Assembly: GCA_949487135.1 (NCBI GenBank)
Contig: CATAJQ010000038.1
Span: forward strand, 1 to 56,436
Direction: 5' to 3'
DNA from: Cellvibrionales bacterium UBA7375
GTDB taxonomy: Bacteria; Pseudomonadota; Gammaproteobacteria; Pseudomonadales; Porticoccaceae
DNA: 56,436 nucleotides
This document shows, one piece after another, positions 1 through 9,459 of the stretch. Every line of letters starts with the position of its first letter. Positions within the stretch are counted from its first letter, which is position 1. The notes under the pieces are model-generated. The model was not told the DNA's origin. It ran no database searches and saw only the letters and a list, made by a program, of their open reading frames with translations. Position numbers and translations under genes: made by a program.

Positions 1-686
1 AGGGTGACATTATCCATGCCAATCTTTTTTAGTATTCTTTCTCTTAACAATGTATCTGCAGGTACCCCAGTTGCGCGAAAAAGAATATCTGCCAATAACA
101 TCGAATTTACATTGTTATACTCAAACTTCTTACCTGGGGCTTTATCAAGATCAATTTTTTTAGCATAGGCCAAATGGTCTTGAGTAAAGAACATTTTCTC
201 ATGTTCATCGGCGGGCATCTCAAGACCGCTAGCCATATTAAGTAATTGTCGAAGGGTCATATCACGTCGATTATCTTTAAAGTAATCTAGATACTCACTG
301 ACCTTATCATCGAGACTGTTAATTTCGCCGCGCTCAATCGATATCCCAATCAGTGCCGCGTAAAAACTTTTGGCCATTGACCAAGAGGTAGCTAAACTAT
401 CTGGGTTAAATCCATCGGCATAGCGCTCATCAATCAGCATACCCTGTTTGAATAGGGCAACACCCTGGGTTGCAGAGTCCTCAAACGATAATTCAAAAAG
501 TTTATTTACTTCTTCCGAGCTCAAGCCAACACTTTCGGCACTAGCTAGGGCCCATTGACTGTCGGGAAATATAGTCGCAACTGTTTGTAAAGTTTGCTTG
601 TCGCTAGCAAAAGCTTGGCCGGCAAAAGTTACGACAAACCCCAGGACAAGGCAGCTCAATATAATTTTTTGACCCATTGCTAACAT
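1..686 (-). CDS. Serine hydrolase, beta-lactamase class C family (partial, C-terminus outside window)
   Basis: Reading the minus strand gives an exported protein whose first ~25 residues form a signal peptide (ending near GQAFA). It is followed by a beta-lactamase/penicillin-binding-like fold. The S-x-x-K catalytic motif is visible as SMAK within TSWSMAKSF, and the Y-x-N motif as YNN. Family members hydrolyse beta-lactams, esters or peptides; the substrate here cannot be told. Three in-frame ATGs lie at 692, 686 and 677. I chose 686 because a GGGG stretch sits about six bases upstream. The C-terminal third runs off the window. It is transcribed divergently from the proteorhodopsin gene and shows no obvious link to it. 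Confidence 0.8.
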   Translation of the reverse strand, partial: MLAMGQKIILSCLVLGFVVTFAGQAFASDKQTLQTVATIFPDSQWALASAESVGLSSEEVNKLFELSFEDSATQGVALFKQGMLIDERYADGFNPDSLATSWSMAKSFYAALIGISIERGEINSLDDKVSEYLDYFKDNRRDMTLRQLLNMASGLEMPADEHEKMFFTQDHLAYAKKIDLDKAPGKKFEYNNVNSMLLADILFRATGVPADTLLRERILKKIGMDNVT

Positions 687-692
687 TGCCAT

Positions 693-1031
693 CCCCAAGG
701 TTATTTATTTTATTTATTATTAATATACGCTAGTTTAATAGCCTATGGACTCAGATAATCACACAGACTGTATGGCTTAAAAATCTATTAAAAAAATTAA
801 TCCATCTCGTGAGTTGCCGCGAATAACTAACACCTATTGTGTCACATCCAAACAAGGAGTGTTAACAACGGGTTGTCCTTACACACAAAAAAGGATAATG
901 TAGGAGTTCTGGTTGAGTTTAACTAACTAATTCAACAATCAGAACAGCTATACTGGGTGTGTCACTTGACTATCTTCGGATGAGAAGGCTGACACAATAA
1001 TAATAAAGTTTGATTTAAGTAGGGGTTATAC
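693..1031. other. Intergenic region between serine hydrolase and proteorhodopsin
   Basis: No coding sequence is seen here. The stretch must hold divergent promoters. A TATACT hexamer (949-954) resembles a -10 box but has no convincing -35 at 16-18 bp. A TTGACT hexamer (966-971) resembles a -35 box but has no good -10 downstream. The sequence GTGTCAC occurs twice, near 840 and near 958, about 118 bp apart, which could mark a regulator site. A ribosome binding site (AGGGG) precedes the proteorhodopsin ATG by six bases. Confidence 0.4.
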
Positions 1032-1730
1032 ATGACTAATAATCTTACCGTTTCTGATCCTGTAGGGGTCTCTTTCTGGTTAATTTCAATGGCAATGGTA
1101 GCAGCCACCGTTTTCTTCCTTGTTGAACGCGATCGCGTTAGTGCTAAGTGGAAAACATCTCTGACCGTCGTTGGTCTAGTTACATTGATCGCAGCAGTTC
1201 ACTATTTTTATATGCGTGATGTGTGGGTTTCTACTAACGACACTCCAACTGTCTTCCGCTACATCGACTGGCTATTAACAGTGCCACTTCAAATGGTTGA
1301 GTTCTACCTGATCCTCGCAGCTGTAACCGCTGTTTCAGTAGGCGTTTTTTGGAGACTTTTAATCGCTTCGACCATTATGTTGGTTGCAGGGTTTATCGGG
1401 GAACAAAATGTGGCAGGTTCGGCAGCTAACATCGGATGGTGGGTAGTTGGAATGATAGCTTGGCTATATATGTTAAAAGAACTCTTTACGGGTGAAGCAG
1501 CTAGAATGAGTGCGGAAAGCTCAAATGCTAGCTTGCAAACCGCTTTTAACGCCATGCGATTAATTGTAACTGTGGGTTGGGCTATCTATCCACTAGGCTA
1601 TGTATTGGGTTACTTTATGCCTGTAGCCGATCAAGCCTCACTCAACTTGATCTACAATCTTGCTGACTTTGTAAACAAGATTGCATTTGGTCTTGTGATT
1701 TGGGCAGCAGCAGTAGCTGATTCAGAGTAA
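1032..1730 (+). CDS. Proteorhodopsin, light-driven proton pump, predicted blue-absorbing
   Basis: A 232-residue seven-helix retinal protein. The pump signature is complete: D79 (proton acceptor, D97 of the SAR86 reference), T83 and E90 (proton donor, E108 of the reference) lie in RYIDWLLTVPLQMVEF. H57 matches the reference H75 that shares the counterion, and K216 in DFVNKIAFG is the Schiff-base lysine. The spectral tuning position (reference 105) is Gln87, which in this family gives blue absorption; Leu would give green. It sits in the inner membrane and exports protons in light. It is upstream of the retinal operon but separated from it by a hairpin terminator. No clear cleavable signal peptide is visible, so the protein is a little shorter than the SAR86 type. 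Confidence 0.96.
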   Translation: MTNNLTVSDPVGVSFWLISMAMVAATVFFLVERDRVSAKWKTSLTVVGLVTLIAAVHYFYMRDVWVSTNDTPTVFRYIDWLLTVPLQMVEFYLILAAVTAVSVGVFWRLLIASTIMLVAGFIGEQNVAGSAANIGWWVVGMIAWLYMLKELFTGEAARMSAESSNASLQTAFNAMRLIVTVGWAIYPLGYVLGYFMPVADQASLNLIYNLADFVNKIAFGLVIWAAAVADSE

Positions 1731-1750
1731 TTTACTGTCGAGAAGTATGG

Positions 1751-1780
1751 GAGAGCCAGCATACTGGCTCTCTCTTTCTC
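1751..1780 (+). terminator. Hairpin terminator/attenuator after proteorhodopsin
   Basis: A perfect 9-bp stem (GAGAGCCAG at 1751-1759 pairing with CTGGCTCTC at 1764-1772) with a four-base loop is followed by a pyrimidine-rich tail (TCTTTCTC). It lies 20 bp after the proteorhodopsin stop and 59 bp before crtE. It should end many proteorhodopsin transcripts, so the pigment genes are either read through or have a separate promoter. A short inverted repeat GTAAC-N5-GTTAC (1803-1817) follows. Confidence 0.75.
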
Positions 1781-1838
1781 AAAAACAAAAAAACAAAAAC
1801 AAGTAACTTACAGTTACGATCAAAGAGGGTAGTGACCG

Positions 1839-2816
1839 ATGGCCCCGAGAATCTCAGTTCAGAAAGAGTGGATATCTCAATTAGATAGTCTGTACAACGC
1901 AGAGTTACCACAGGACAACAGTAGACTAACTGTTGCCGCCAAATATCATTTTAAGAATCCAGGAAAATCCTTTAGAGCCCAGCTTGCACTTGCAAGTGGT
2001 AGTGCCCTGAATCTTGAACACATAGACAATTTAAACTGGGCGGCAGCCTGTGAGCTGCTGCACAATGCATCACTTATACATGACGATATAAGTGATGCCA
2101 GTACCCATCGCCGTGGCCAGCAAAGTATCAATCACTTTTTTGGCTCTGATATGGCCCTCTGCCTTGGCGACTGGATGGTAGCAAAAGCCTTTGAGCTAGC
2201 TGCGAGAAACCCAACGGTTGGCGGCCAATTAACCGCTCTACTCGCTCAAGCCATGCAGGAAACCTGCAGTGGACAAATTGCTGATATTAGTCAGCGCCAG
2301 TGTGCTGATTTAGAGGAGTGGCAGCGCATTGCCAAGGGTAAAACTGCACCTCTTTTGGTGGCACCGATTAAGGGTGCAGCCATTGCCGCTGGTTTAATTA
2401 ACCAGCATCAAAACAATCACTGGCTGGGAGACCTAGATGATTTAGTAGGTCTCTGTGGTCTAGCCTATCAGGGATATAATGATATAGATGACATTATCCC
2501 ATCGAGCCATAGATCCAGCGATATTGACGGCCGTAAACCGAATTTAGTAGTCAGCTTATTTGCAAAACAAGGGTTAGGACGAGAAGACTTTCAGCGCTGG
2601 TATGGGTCTGATGACAATGATCGTCTATCCAATTGGCAGCAAAGGATTGCCTCAAGCGTGGTTATTTCTCAAGCTAATGAACTCGTCGACCAGTGGTTGA
2701 TTCAAGCAGAAGAACTCGTATTATCTCTACCTCCTGCCTTGCAATCTGTGACTGCAGACTTAGTAAATTCAGTGAAGAAAACCACCTTGATTAAAAGCCA
2801 ATGTCGAATAGCGTAA
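1839..2816 (+). CDS. crtE: Geranylgeranyl diphosphate synthase
   Basis: A 325-residue trans-isoprenyl diphosphate synthase. The first aspartate-rich motif is D82-D-I-S-D86 within HDDISD, followed by the arginine pair of THRRG. The second is N214-D-I-D-D218. These bind Mg2+-diphosphate and let the enzyme extend farnesyl or smaller allylic diphosphates to C20 GGPP. It opens the retinal operon; a GAGGG ribosome binding site lies eight bases before the ATG. The last 16 bases overlap the start of crtI, which suggests coupled translation. Chain length specificity is inferred from the operon, not from motifs. Confidence 0.93.
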   Translation: MAPRISVQKEWISQLDSLYNAELPQDNSRLTVAAKYHFKNPGKSFRAQLALASGSALNLEHIDNLNWAAACELLHNASLIHDDISDASTHRRGQQSINHFFGSDMALCLGDWMVAKAFELAARNPTVGGQLTALLAQAMQETCSGQIADISQRQCADLEEWQRIAKGKTAPLLVAPIKGAAIAAGLINQHQNNHWLGDLDDLVGLCGLAYQGYNDIDDIIPSSHRSSDIDGRKPNLVVSLFAKQGLGREDFQRWYGSDDNDRLSNWQQRIASSVVISQANELVDQWLIQAEELVLSLPPALQSVTADLVNSVKKTTLIKSQCRIA

Positions 2817-4312
2817 ATACAAAGCAAAACAATAGTGATCAGCATGCAGTCGTTATTGGTGCTGGCTTTTCAGGAATAGCCACCGCCTTAAGATTAAGAG
2901 CCCTAGGCTATAAGGTTACCCTAATGGAAAGGTTAGGTAGCCTTGGCGGCAGAGCTCAGGTATTTAAACGCGGGGGCTATAAACATGATGCCGGCCCCAC
3001 AGTTATTACAGCACCTTTTCTATTTGATGAATTATTTGAACTATTTGATGAAAAGCTTGAGGATCACTTGGAGTTTGTGCCACTCGATCCCTTCTACCGC
3101 TTTCATTTTACCGATGGCAGTCAGTTTGATTATCGCGCCTCAGTTGAGGACACCTTAGATGAAATTCGTCGCTTTAGTCCTGCTGACGCAGAGGGCTACT
3201 TAGCTTTATTAGACCAATCTAAAAAAGTTTATGATATCGGGTTTAAGAAATTAGTTCATCGCCCCTTTAATAGCCTATGGCTAATGATTAAACAGATTCC
3301 TGCGCTACTGACACTAAAATGTTACAAAACAGTGTCGCAATTAGTGGGACGCTATTTAAAGCACCCACTAATTCAACAAGCATTTTCTATTCATCCGCTG
3401 CTGGTGGGTGGTAATCCATTCAAAACCACTGCCATTTATACCCTTATTCATTATTTAGAGCGTCGATGGGGCGTATTCTTTTGTATGGGTGGCACTGGAA
3501 AATTAGTTGCCGAATTAGGTGCTTTAATGGAGCGCCAAGGAATTGAGATTGTTCTCAATGCTGATGTCGATGAAATCCTTACGCAAAACAAGCGCGCCAC
3601 TGCTGTTCGCATGGCCGATGGCAAAGCCTTTGACGCCGATATAGTAGTTTTTGGTGGTGATCCCGAAACCTGCTACAAACACCTAATTCCCAGTGTAAAA
3701 AATAGAATGCCGCGCGCCAAAAAACGATACAGCATGGGTCTATATGTACTGTATTTTGGCACCAAAAAACTCTATCCAGAGGTAGCTCACCACAGTATTT
3801 GGATGGGGCCCAGATTCAAGGAACTACTATCTGAAATTTTTGATAGCAAGAAAATGAGTGACGATTTCTCACTGTATTTACACCGACCCACTGCAACCGA
3901 TAAAAGCTTCGCCCCCGAGGGTTGCGAATCCTTTTATGTACTCTGTCCGGTGCCTAACCTTCAAGGTAATGTGGATTGGCAAGAGGAAGGTGAAAAGTTA
4001 CGCGATAGAATTATTAAAGCCCTTGAAGGGTCTATACTTCCGGAATTATCTTCTGTAATTGAGGAAATATTCTGGATGACGCCAAATGACTTTGCCAACG
4101 ATTATCGATCCATGCATGGCGCTGGCTTTTCAATTGAGCCAAGACTGACCCAGTCGGCATGGTTTAGGTTCCATAACCGCCATAGCCGCTTGAAGAACCT
4201 TTATTTTGTCGGTGCAGGCACTCACCCAGGTGCAGGCTTGCCAGGGGTCGTAAGCTCGGCTAAGGTAGTCGAAGAACTTCTTACAGGTGTTGAGGTAGGT
4301 TCAGGCGGTTAA
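2801..4312 (+). CDS. crtI: Phytoene desaturase (lycopene-forming)
   Basis: A 503-residue FAD-dependent carotenoid desaturase. The N-terminal dinucleotide-binding motif is VVIGAGFSGIATALRL, followed by GGRAQVF and DAGPTVIT, both typical of CrtI. The C-terminal family signature is seen in YFVGAGTHPGAGLPGV. It converts phytoene to lycopene in several dehydrogenation steps at the membrane. Translation appears coupled to crtE (16-base overlap), and crtB starts four bases after its stop. Confidence 0.95.
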   Translation: MSNSVNTKQNNSDQHAVVIGAGFSGIATALRLRALGYKVTLMERLGSLGGRAQVFKRGGYKHDAGPTVITAPFLFDELFELFDEKLEDHLEFVPLDPFYRFHFTDGSQFDYRASVEDTLDEIRRFSPADAEGYLALLDQSKKVYDIGFKKLVHRPFNSLWLMIKQIPALLTLKCYKTVSQLVGRYLKHPLIQQAFSIHPLLVGGNPFKTTAIYTLIHYLERRWGVFFCMGGTGKLVAELGALMERQGIEIVLNADVDEILTQNKRATAVRMADGKAFDADIVVFGGDPETCYKHLIPSVKNRMPRAKKRYSMGLYVLYFGTKKLYPEVAHHSIWMGPRFKELLSEIFDSKKMSDDFSLYLHRPTATDKSFAPEGCESFYVLCPVPNLQGNVDWQEEGEKLRDRIIKALEGSILPELSSVIEEIFWMTPNDFANDYRSMHGAGFSIEPRLTQSAWFRFHNRHSRLKNLYFVGAGTHPGAGLPGVVSSAKVVEELLTGVEVGSGG

Positions 4313-4315
4313 ATC

Positions 4316-5221
4316 ATGCAAGCAGCTCCAATAAACCAGTCTTCATCAAAGCAAGTACTTGCTCGGCATGGTAAATCATTTTATTGGGCAAGCCTTTTTC
4401 TCGGTCAAAAACTGGCTCATCGCGCAGCTAGATTATATGAATTTTGCCGCTTTGTTGACGATATCGCCGATGGCGATTTACCTCACAGACACGAAACACT
4501 AGCCGATATAAAACAGAGCTTAAATGGCCATTGCCCGCCTGCTGGGCCTGAGGTGAAGGCATTTCTAGAATTAGCCTCTGAAGTTAATATCCCAATCAAT
4601 GCTGCTATTGAACTATTGGACGGCATGCTGCTTGATCAGCAGCCCACTGCGGTAAAAGATCAAGCTGAACTGCTGAGGTATTGTCACGCTGTAGCTGGAA
4701 CCGTAGGTTTAATGATGTGCAGAATTCTTAACTGTAAGCATGATCGCGCCGACCATTTTGCTATTGATCTGGGTATTGCTATGCAACTAACGAATATTGC
4801 TCGCGATGTATTGGAAGACGCCACAATGGGGCGTCGTTATCTGCCCGCTAGCTGGGTTGATCTCTCGCCGACTGAAATCGCCAGCGCTAAAACAGCGTCT
4901 AGGCAACCGACTTCAAAAGCTATTGAACAGCTCCTCAGCCTTGCGGACAGCTATTATAAAAGTGCGCTACTGGGCATTCAGCTGTTACCTTTTCGGTCGC
5001 GCTTTTCTATTACTGTAGCTCTTAGAGTTTATCGACAAATTGGTGTGCTCTTACGACGAAGGAATTTGGCCTGGTGGAAAGGTCGAGTGGTAGTCCATAA
5101 ACTAGAAAAAATTATCTTAAGTCTTTTGAGTCTTATAGATTTACGCCCCAAGAAAGTACCGCCACATCAATCCAATTTGCACAAATCACTCAAGGGGCTT
5201 GCAGGTGTCGATGCAACCTAA
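4316..5221 (+). CDS. crtB: Phytoene synthase
   Basis: A 301-residue squalene/phytoene synthase. The two metal-binding motifs are D48-D-I-A-D52 (in RFVDDIAD) and N160-I-A-R-D164-V-L-E-D168 (in QLTNIARDVLED), followed by GRRYLP. It condenses two GGPP molecules head-to-head to phytoene. The ribosome binding site AGGCGG is seven bases before the ATG. The C-terminal end overlaps the start of crtY. Confidence 0.95.
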   Translation: MQAAPINQSSSKQVLARHGKSFYWASLFLGQKLAHRAARLYEFCRFVDDIADGDLPHRHETLADIKQSLNGHCPPAGPEVKAFLELASEVNIPINAAIELLDGMLLDQQPTAVKDQAELLRYCHAVAGTVGLMMCRILNCKHDRADHFAIDLGIAMQLTNIARDVLEDATMGRRYLPASWVDLSPTEIASAKTASRQPTSKAIEQLLSLADSYYKSALLGIQLLPFRSRFSITVALRVYRQIGVLLRRRNLAWWKGRVVVHKLEKIILSLLSLIDLRPKKVPPHQSNLHKSLKGLAGVDAT

Positions 5222-6323
5222 CCCTAGCGCTGATATTATTAAAAAAGATATAGCGATTATCGGTGGCGGTAGTGCCGGTATCAGTCTAGCCGTTAAACTT
5301 AAGCATCTGACTACAGTGGTGGTTGAGCCAAAGCAGCCCGATGAGCGCGATGTTAGCTGGGCGCTATGGGCAAAAAGTGCCCAGTTAGAGGAATTAGGTA
5401 GTGCCATTAAGGGCCGGTGGAATCAATGGCGGCTAGTTGATCATCAACGTGAAATATTGCATACCAGTGACCTGTATCAATATATCAGTTTGAGTTCTGC
5501 AGACTATTTACGCAACTGTGAATCGCAGTTGTCACCCAATACGCAGCTAGTGCGTGACTGCGCTGAACATATTCAAAGTGAGGGATGCGGTGGTAATTTT
5601 AGCGTTGCTGGACAACGTTATCATGCACAGCATATTTTTGATTCAAGACCGGCAAAACTAGACAAACAGGGTCTCAAGCAGCACTTTTTAGGGATAGAAA
5701 TTCAAACCAAAAAACCGCTAACAGAAACTAAAATTGCAACCCTTATGGACTTTAGGGTCGATCAATCAAGAGGGTTGCATTTTATTTATGCCCTACCCTT
5801 TTCAGATCGAAGCCTATTGATAGAATCAACTATGATCTCTACTACATTAGAGCCCATGGACTGGTATAGGACGGCAATTTATCAATGGCTAAAGGATCAA
5901 TCGATTGAAATCGAGTCGATTACCCGCGAAGAGCACGGGGTGATTCCAATGCATGAAACCTTAGCAGAAGATAGCACTCTAACTCGAATAGGTGCCGCAA
6001 GCGGAGCCCTTAGGCTATCCTCTGGATATGCTTTTACCCATATACAACAGCAAATCTCTCAGCTGGCCGCGGGGATTGAACAGGGTGAATTCAAAGTGCC
6101 TCAGGTTATTTCTGGCAATATCGGTCGATTGGATAAAATTTTTAATCGCGTGCTAGTGGCCAAGCCAGGCCTTGGGGTAGACCTTATGATGAAAACTGCT
6201 GGCGCGCTTGATTCTGAGGGCTTTTCTCGGTTTATGCTGGGCAGAGCAACCATCAAAGACTGGGTAAAAGTTATTTTAGCGATGCCAAAAATTCCTTTTT
6301 TAACTCAGGTATTTCGATCATGA
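5211..6323 (+). CDS. crtY: Lycopene beta-cyclase
   Basis: A flavoprotein of about 370 residues with an N-terminal Rossmann motif (IAIIGGGSAGISLAVKL), a FDSRP motif near residue 145 and other bacterial CrtY features. It closes both ends of lycopene to give beta-carotene. The start is ambiguous: ATG at 5211 (chosen; AGGTG just upstream), GTG at 5205 (well spaced from AAGGGG at 5192-5197), or TTG at 5199. All keep an overlap with crtB, so coupling is likely. The 3' end overlaps blh by four bases (ATGA). Confidence 0.9.
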   Translation: MQPNPSADIIKKDIAIIGGGSAGISLAVKLKHLTTVVVEPKQPDERDVSWALWAKSAQLEELGSAIKGRWNQWRLVDHQREILHTSDLYQYISLSSADYLRNCESQLSPNTQLVRDCAEHIQSEGCGGNFSVAGQRYHAQHIFDSRPAKLDKQGLKQHFLGIEIQTKKPLTETKIATLMDFRVDQSRGLHFIYALPFSDRSLLIESTMISTTLEPMDWYRTAIYQWLKDQSIEIESITREEHGVIPMHETLAEDSTLTRIGAASGALRLSSGYAFTHIQQQISQLAAGIEQGEFKVPQVISGNIGRLDKIFNRVLVAKPGLGVDLMMKTAGALDSEGFSRFMLGRATIKDWVKVILAMPKIPFLTQVFRS

Positions 6324-7120
6324 CTAGTTGGGACTTTGCCGCATTAGCTGCCATATTTTTATTTGGCGTTCCCCATGGTGGTTTTGATGCAGCTATTGCA
6401 CGACGTAATGGTTGGTCTATGAGCGGCCCGCTGTCATGGGTTACTTTCCACTTAGCCTATATTGCTATCGCAATTATTGTGGCCTTTCTTTGGTGGTGGT
6501 TTCCCCTTGTGAGTTTGGGCTTATTTCTTATTATTTCTGGCTATCATTTTGGCGCCAGTGATATCACCGAGGTTGGCACAGACTGGCTTCCCTGGCTTGC
6601 TCATGGCGGGCTCATTCCTATTGCTATTCCCAGCCTAAACTCAGAGGCAGTCAGGCCGATATTTAGTATTCTTTCGGGTTCTGATGAAGCGGCAGATGTT
6701 TTAGTATCTATTATCCAATTATTATTTATCGGCTGGATTATTTGCTGCGTTGGCTATGGCTTTTTTTGCCTGCATAAAAAGCATTATGGCAAACCACTTA
6801 TTGGACTAGTTATTATGATTGCCATCATTAGTTTATTACCGCCGCTGGTGAGTTTCGCCCTGTATTTTTGTCTATGGCATAGTCGCGGACATATTTTGCG
6901 TTTATGGGATAGCTTGCAACAGGGTAAGCGATTGGCAACAGCGCAGGAGGCTATTACCTATACCCTATTATCTTGGTTGACTGCGGTGGGCGTTTTCTTT
7001 TATCTCAGCGGACCCCTAACCGATATAATGCTGCAACTCACTTTTATTGGATTGGCCGCACTAACATGGCCACATATGATTTTAGTCGATTATATGGATA
7101 AACGGCGTGCAACCCTATGA
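6320..7120 (+). CDS. blh: Beta-carotene 15,15'-dioxygenase, Brp/Blh family (retinal-forming)
   Basis: A 266-residue polytopic membrane protein. Conserved histidines expected to bind iron appear in GVPHGGFDA (H19), in SGYHFGASD and in CLWHSRGHIL. Blh cleaves beta-carotene into two retinal molecules, the chromophore of the rhodopsin at 1032-1730. It overlaps crtY and idi by four bases each (ATGA junctions), the tightest coupling in this operon. Confidence 0.93.
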   Translation: MTSWDFAALAAIFLFGVPHGGFDAAIARRNGWSMSGPLSWVTFHLAYIAIAIIVAFLWWWFPLVSLGLFLIISGYHFGASDITEVGTDWLPWLAHGGLIPIAIPSLNSEAVRPIFSILSGSDEAADVLVSIIQLLFIGWIICCVGYGFFCLHKKHYGKPLIGLVIMIAIISLLPPLVSFALYFCLWHSRGHILRLWDSLQQGKRLATAQEAITYTLLSWLTAVGVFFYLSGPLTDIMLQLTFIGLAALTWPHMILVDYMDKRRATL

Positions 7121-8124
7121 CTGATATTACACATCGAAAGATTGATCATATTGCATTGGCGCTTAAGTCGGAACATCAGACTCAGGCTTTATCGACCTTT
7201 GATGCTGTGCGTTTTGAGCACAATGCCCTGCCCGAATTAGCCCTGTCTGAGATCGATATAAGCACCCATTTTCTCAGTCAAAAAATAACTGCACCCATTA
7301 TGATTGGCGCTATGACTGGTGGTTGCGATAAGGGTGATATTATTAATCGTCACTTAGCCGAAGCGGCAGAAGCCTGCAATATTCCTATGGCCGTTGGCTC
7401 ACAACGTGCGGCGTTAGAAAAAAACCAAAATCAGTCCATTAGGCAGCATGCACCCAATGCGGTAATACTTGGCAATCTTGGTGCCACGCAAATACAGCAA
7501 CAGGGCATTGGCCTTGCTCAACGTGCGGTAGAGGCTATTAATGCCAATGCTTTAGTTATTCATATAAATCCATTACAAGAACTTGTTCAACAGGGCGGCG
7601 ATCGAGACTGGCAGCAAGTACTTGACGCTATTTACCATTGTGCCGATAAGTTGACCGTTCCGGTGATTGTTAAAGAAGTGGGTGCAGGGATTAGCCCCAG
7701 CAATGCACAAAAGCTAGAACAGGCTGGAATCAAATGGATAGAAGTTGCCGGTCGCGGAGGTACTAATTGGGCAAGTATAGAGTTAGCCCGTAATCAACTG
7801 CCCCAAGAAAAATCTATTGCTGCGCCGTTTATTGATTGGGGTATGGATACTGTGGCGCTGATACCTGCAATTAATAAGACTTGTCCAGCGCTAAACCTAA
7901 TTGGCTCTGGCGGCGTAAGACACGGGTTGGATGTGGCTCGCTGTATTCGCTTGGGTGCATCGGTATCTGCCTTAGCTCAGCCATTCTTAGCTCCTGCATT
8001 AGAGTCTAAAGAAGCGGTTATTGAAAAAATCACTGTGCTTCAGGAGCAACTTCGTTGGGCAATGTTTTTAACCGGTAGCGGCAATTTACAAGCTTTACGA
8101 AAAGTACCATTACAAACGCAATAG
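7117..8124 (+). CDS. fni: Isopentenyl-diphosphate delta-isomerase, type 2 (FMN-dependent)
   Basis: A 335-residue TIM-barrel flavoenzyme (often named idi in proteorhodopsin clusters). Recognisable segments are [10 protein letters not shown] at the N-terminus, [11 protein letters not shown], the phosphate-binding [12 protein letters not shown] and [10 protein letters not shown]. It interconverts IPP and DMAPP and so supplies the allylic primer for crtE. It is the last gene of the retinal operon. No strong terminator is visible in the 43 bp before the next gene. Confidence 0.93.
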   Translation: MTDITHRKIDHIALALKSEHQTQALSTFDAVRFEHNALPELALSEIDISTHFLSQKITAPIMIGAMTGGCDKGDIINRHLAEAAEACNIPMAVGSQRAALEKNQNQSIRQHAPNAVILGNLGATQIQQQGIGLAQRAVEAINANALVIHINPLQELVQQGGDRDWQQVLDAIYHCADKLTVPVIVKEVGAGISPSNAQKLEQAGIKWIEVAGRGGTNWASIELARNQLPQEKSIAAPFIDWGMDTVALIPAINKTCPALNLIGSGGVRHGLDVARCIRLGASVSALAQPFLAPALESKEAVIEKITVLQEQLRWAMFLTGSGNLQALRKVPLQTQ

Positions 8125-8167
8125 TCACGTTTGCCTATATGAAGAACTAGCACTGGGATCAAAGCCT

Positions 8168-8356
8168 ATGTTTTTACATGAAGAACAGATTACCTGCCCC
8201 TACTGTTGGGAAAGCATCACCCTGTTGGTAGATCCATCAGAATCTCAGACTTATACCGAAGATTGTTTTGTTTGCTGTAGACCCATTCTGGTTAACACCG
8301 ATATTCAAGGTGATAGTATTACTGTCAATGTCGCTCAGGAAGATTTAGGCTTTTAG
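8168..8356 (+). CDS. CPXCG motif-containing cysteine-rich protein
   Basis: A 62-residue protein with two Cys pairs, CPYC near residue 11 and CFVCCRP near residue 37, matching the small gammaproteobacterial family annotated as CPXCG proteins. The pairs probably bind zinc. The function is unknown. The acidic C-terminus (EDLGF) is typical of the family. It lies between the retinal operon and ylqF. Confidence 0.85.
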   Translation: MFLHEEQITCPYCWESITLLVDPSESQTYTEDCFVCCRPILVNTDIQGDSITVNVAQEDLGF

Positions 8357-8441
8357 TAAATTCCACCTCTATTTGAGTTAGATTAGCCGACAAGCATGTT
8401 AGAATAAATTCTTTGATTCAAACTACAGAGATTAGCGCCCT

Positions 8442-9380
8442 ATGGCAATTCAATGGTACCCAGGCCATATGCACAAAGCCAGTAAAGAGATGACTGAGGC
8501 ATTACCTCAGGTCAATCTCCTAGTAGAGGTACTCGACGCGCGCATTCCTTACAGCAGCTCTAATCCGTTTATTCAGACCCTGTGCACTGATAAGCCACGC
8601 ATCAAATTATTAACCAAGCTAGATCTTGCTGACCCCGCTATAACCAAACAGTGGCAGCGTTATTTTGAGCAACAAAACAACACTAAATCTATGGCTTTGG
8701 ATTTACTCAATACTGATCCCAGCGGGCAAATTATCGATCTAATTAACAAGCTTTATCCACCACAAACCGAGCGCAATACACTGGCTATGGTTACTGGTAT
8801 TCCCAATGTGGGTAAGTCGACGCTAATTAATTGTTTGGCGGGCAAACATATCGCTAATACCGGTGATGAACCGGCAATCACTAAGGGTCAACAACGCATT
8901 AACCTTCGCAACGGTATTATGTTGTTAGATACCCCGGGTATTTTGTGGCCGAAAATAGATCATCCCAATAGCAGCTATAGATTAGCCACCACTGGGGCAA
9001 TAAAAGACACTGCCATGAGCTATAAAGATGTCGCCTATTTTGCAGCAGAATTCTGCCTAGCTCAGTATCCAAAGCTGTTAAAAAATCGATTTAACCTTAG
9101 TGAACTACCGCAAACAGAAACAGAATTGCTAGAAATAATAGGTAAACAACGTGGCTGTTTACGCGGTGGTAACCGAATTGACTTTGAACGCGCCTCAACT
9201 ATTTTTATCAATGAATTACGCGATGGCAAACTGGGGCAGATGACATTAGAGACGCCCGAGGTTATTGATATAGAAATTCAGCAGGTGGCAGTAATGAAAG
9301 CTGAAAAAGAGGAGCGAGAAAAACATCGCCTTGAAGAAAAAGCCGCGCGTAAAAGAAAAACCAAAGCTAATCGTAGATAG
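8442..9380 (+). CDS. ylqF: Ribosome biogenesis GTPase YlqF/RbgA
   Basis: A 312-residue circularly permuted GTPase. The N-terminus is IQWYPGHMHKA, a family hallmark. Motif order is permuted: TKLD (G4) comes first, then GIPNVGKSTL (G1), the switch region and DTPGIL (G3). In Bacillus, RbgA acts in late assembly of the 50S subunit. The C-terminus is a lysine/arginine-rich tail that could contact rRNA. Confidence 0.92.
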   Translation: MAIQWYPGHMHKASKEMTEALPQVNLLVEVLDARIPYSSSNPFIQTLCTDKPRIKLLTKLDLADPAITKQWQRYFEQQNNTKSMALDLLNTDPSGQIIDLINKLYPPQTERNTLAMVTGIPNVGKSTLINCLAGKHIANTGDEPAITKGQQRINLRNGIMLLDTPGILWPKIDHPNSSYRLATTGAIKDTAMSYKDVAYFAAEFCLAQYPKLLKNRFNLSELPQTETELLEIIGKQRGCLRGGNRIDFERASTIFINELRDGKLGQMTLETPEVIDIEIQQVAVMKAEKEEREKHRLEEKAARKRKTKANRR

Positions 9381-9459
9381 AAGCAATTTTCTATTAAACA
9401 TTGATATTCAAATCTCAGTTACACGTACATAGTAGCTTTTGTCACAATAAAGAAACATT

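Noticed and set aside
966-971. TTGACT as a -35 box for proteorhodopsin
   Set aside because: No acceptable -10 hexamer lies 16-18 bp downstream, so the promoter was not called.
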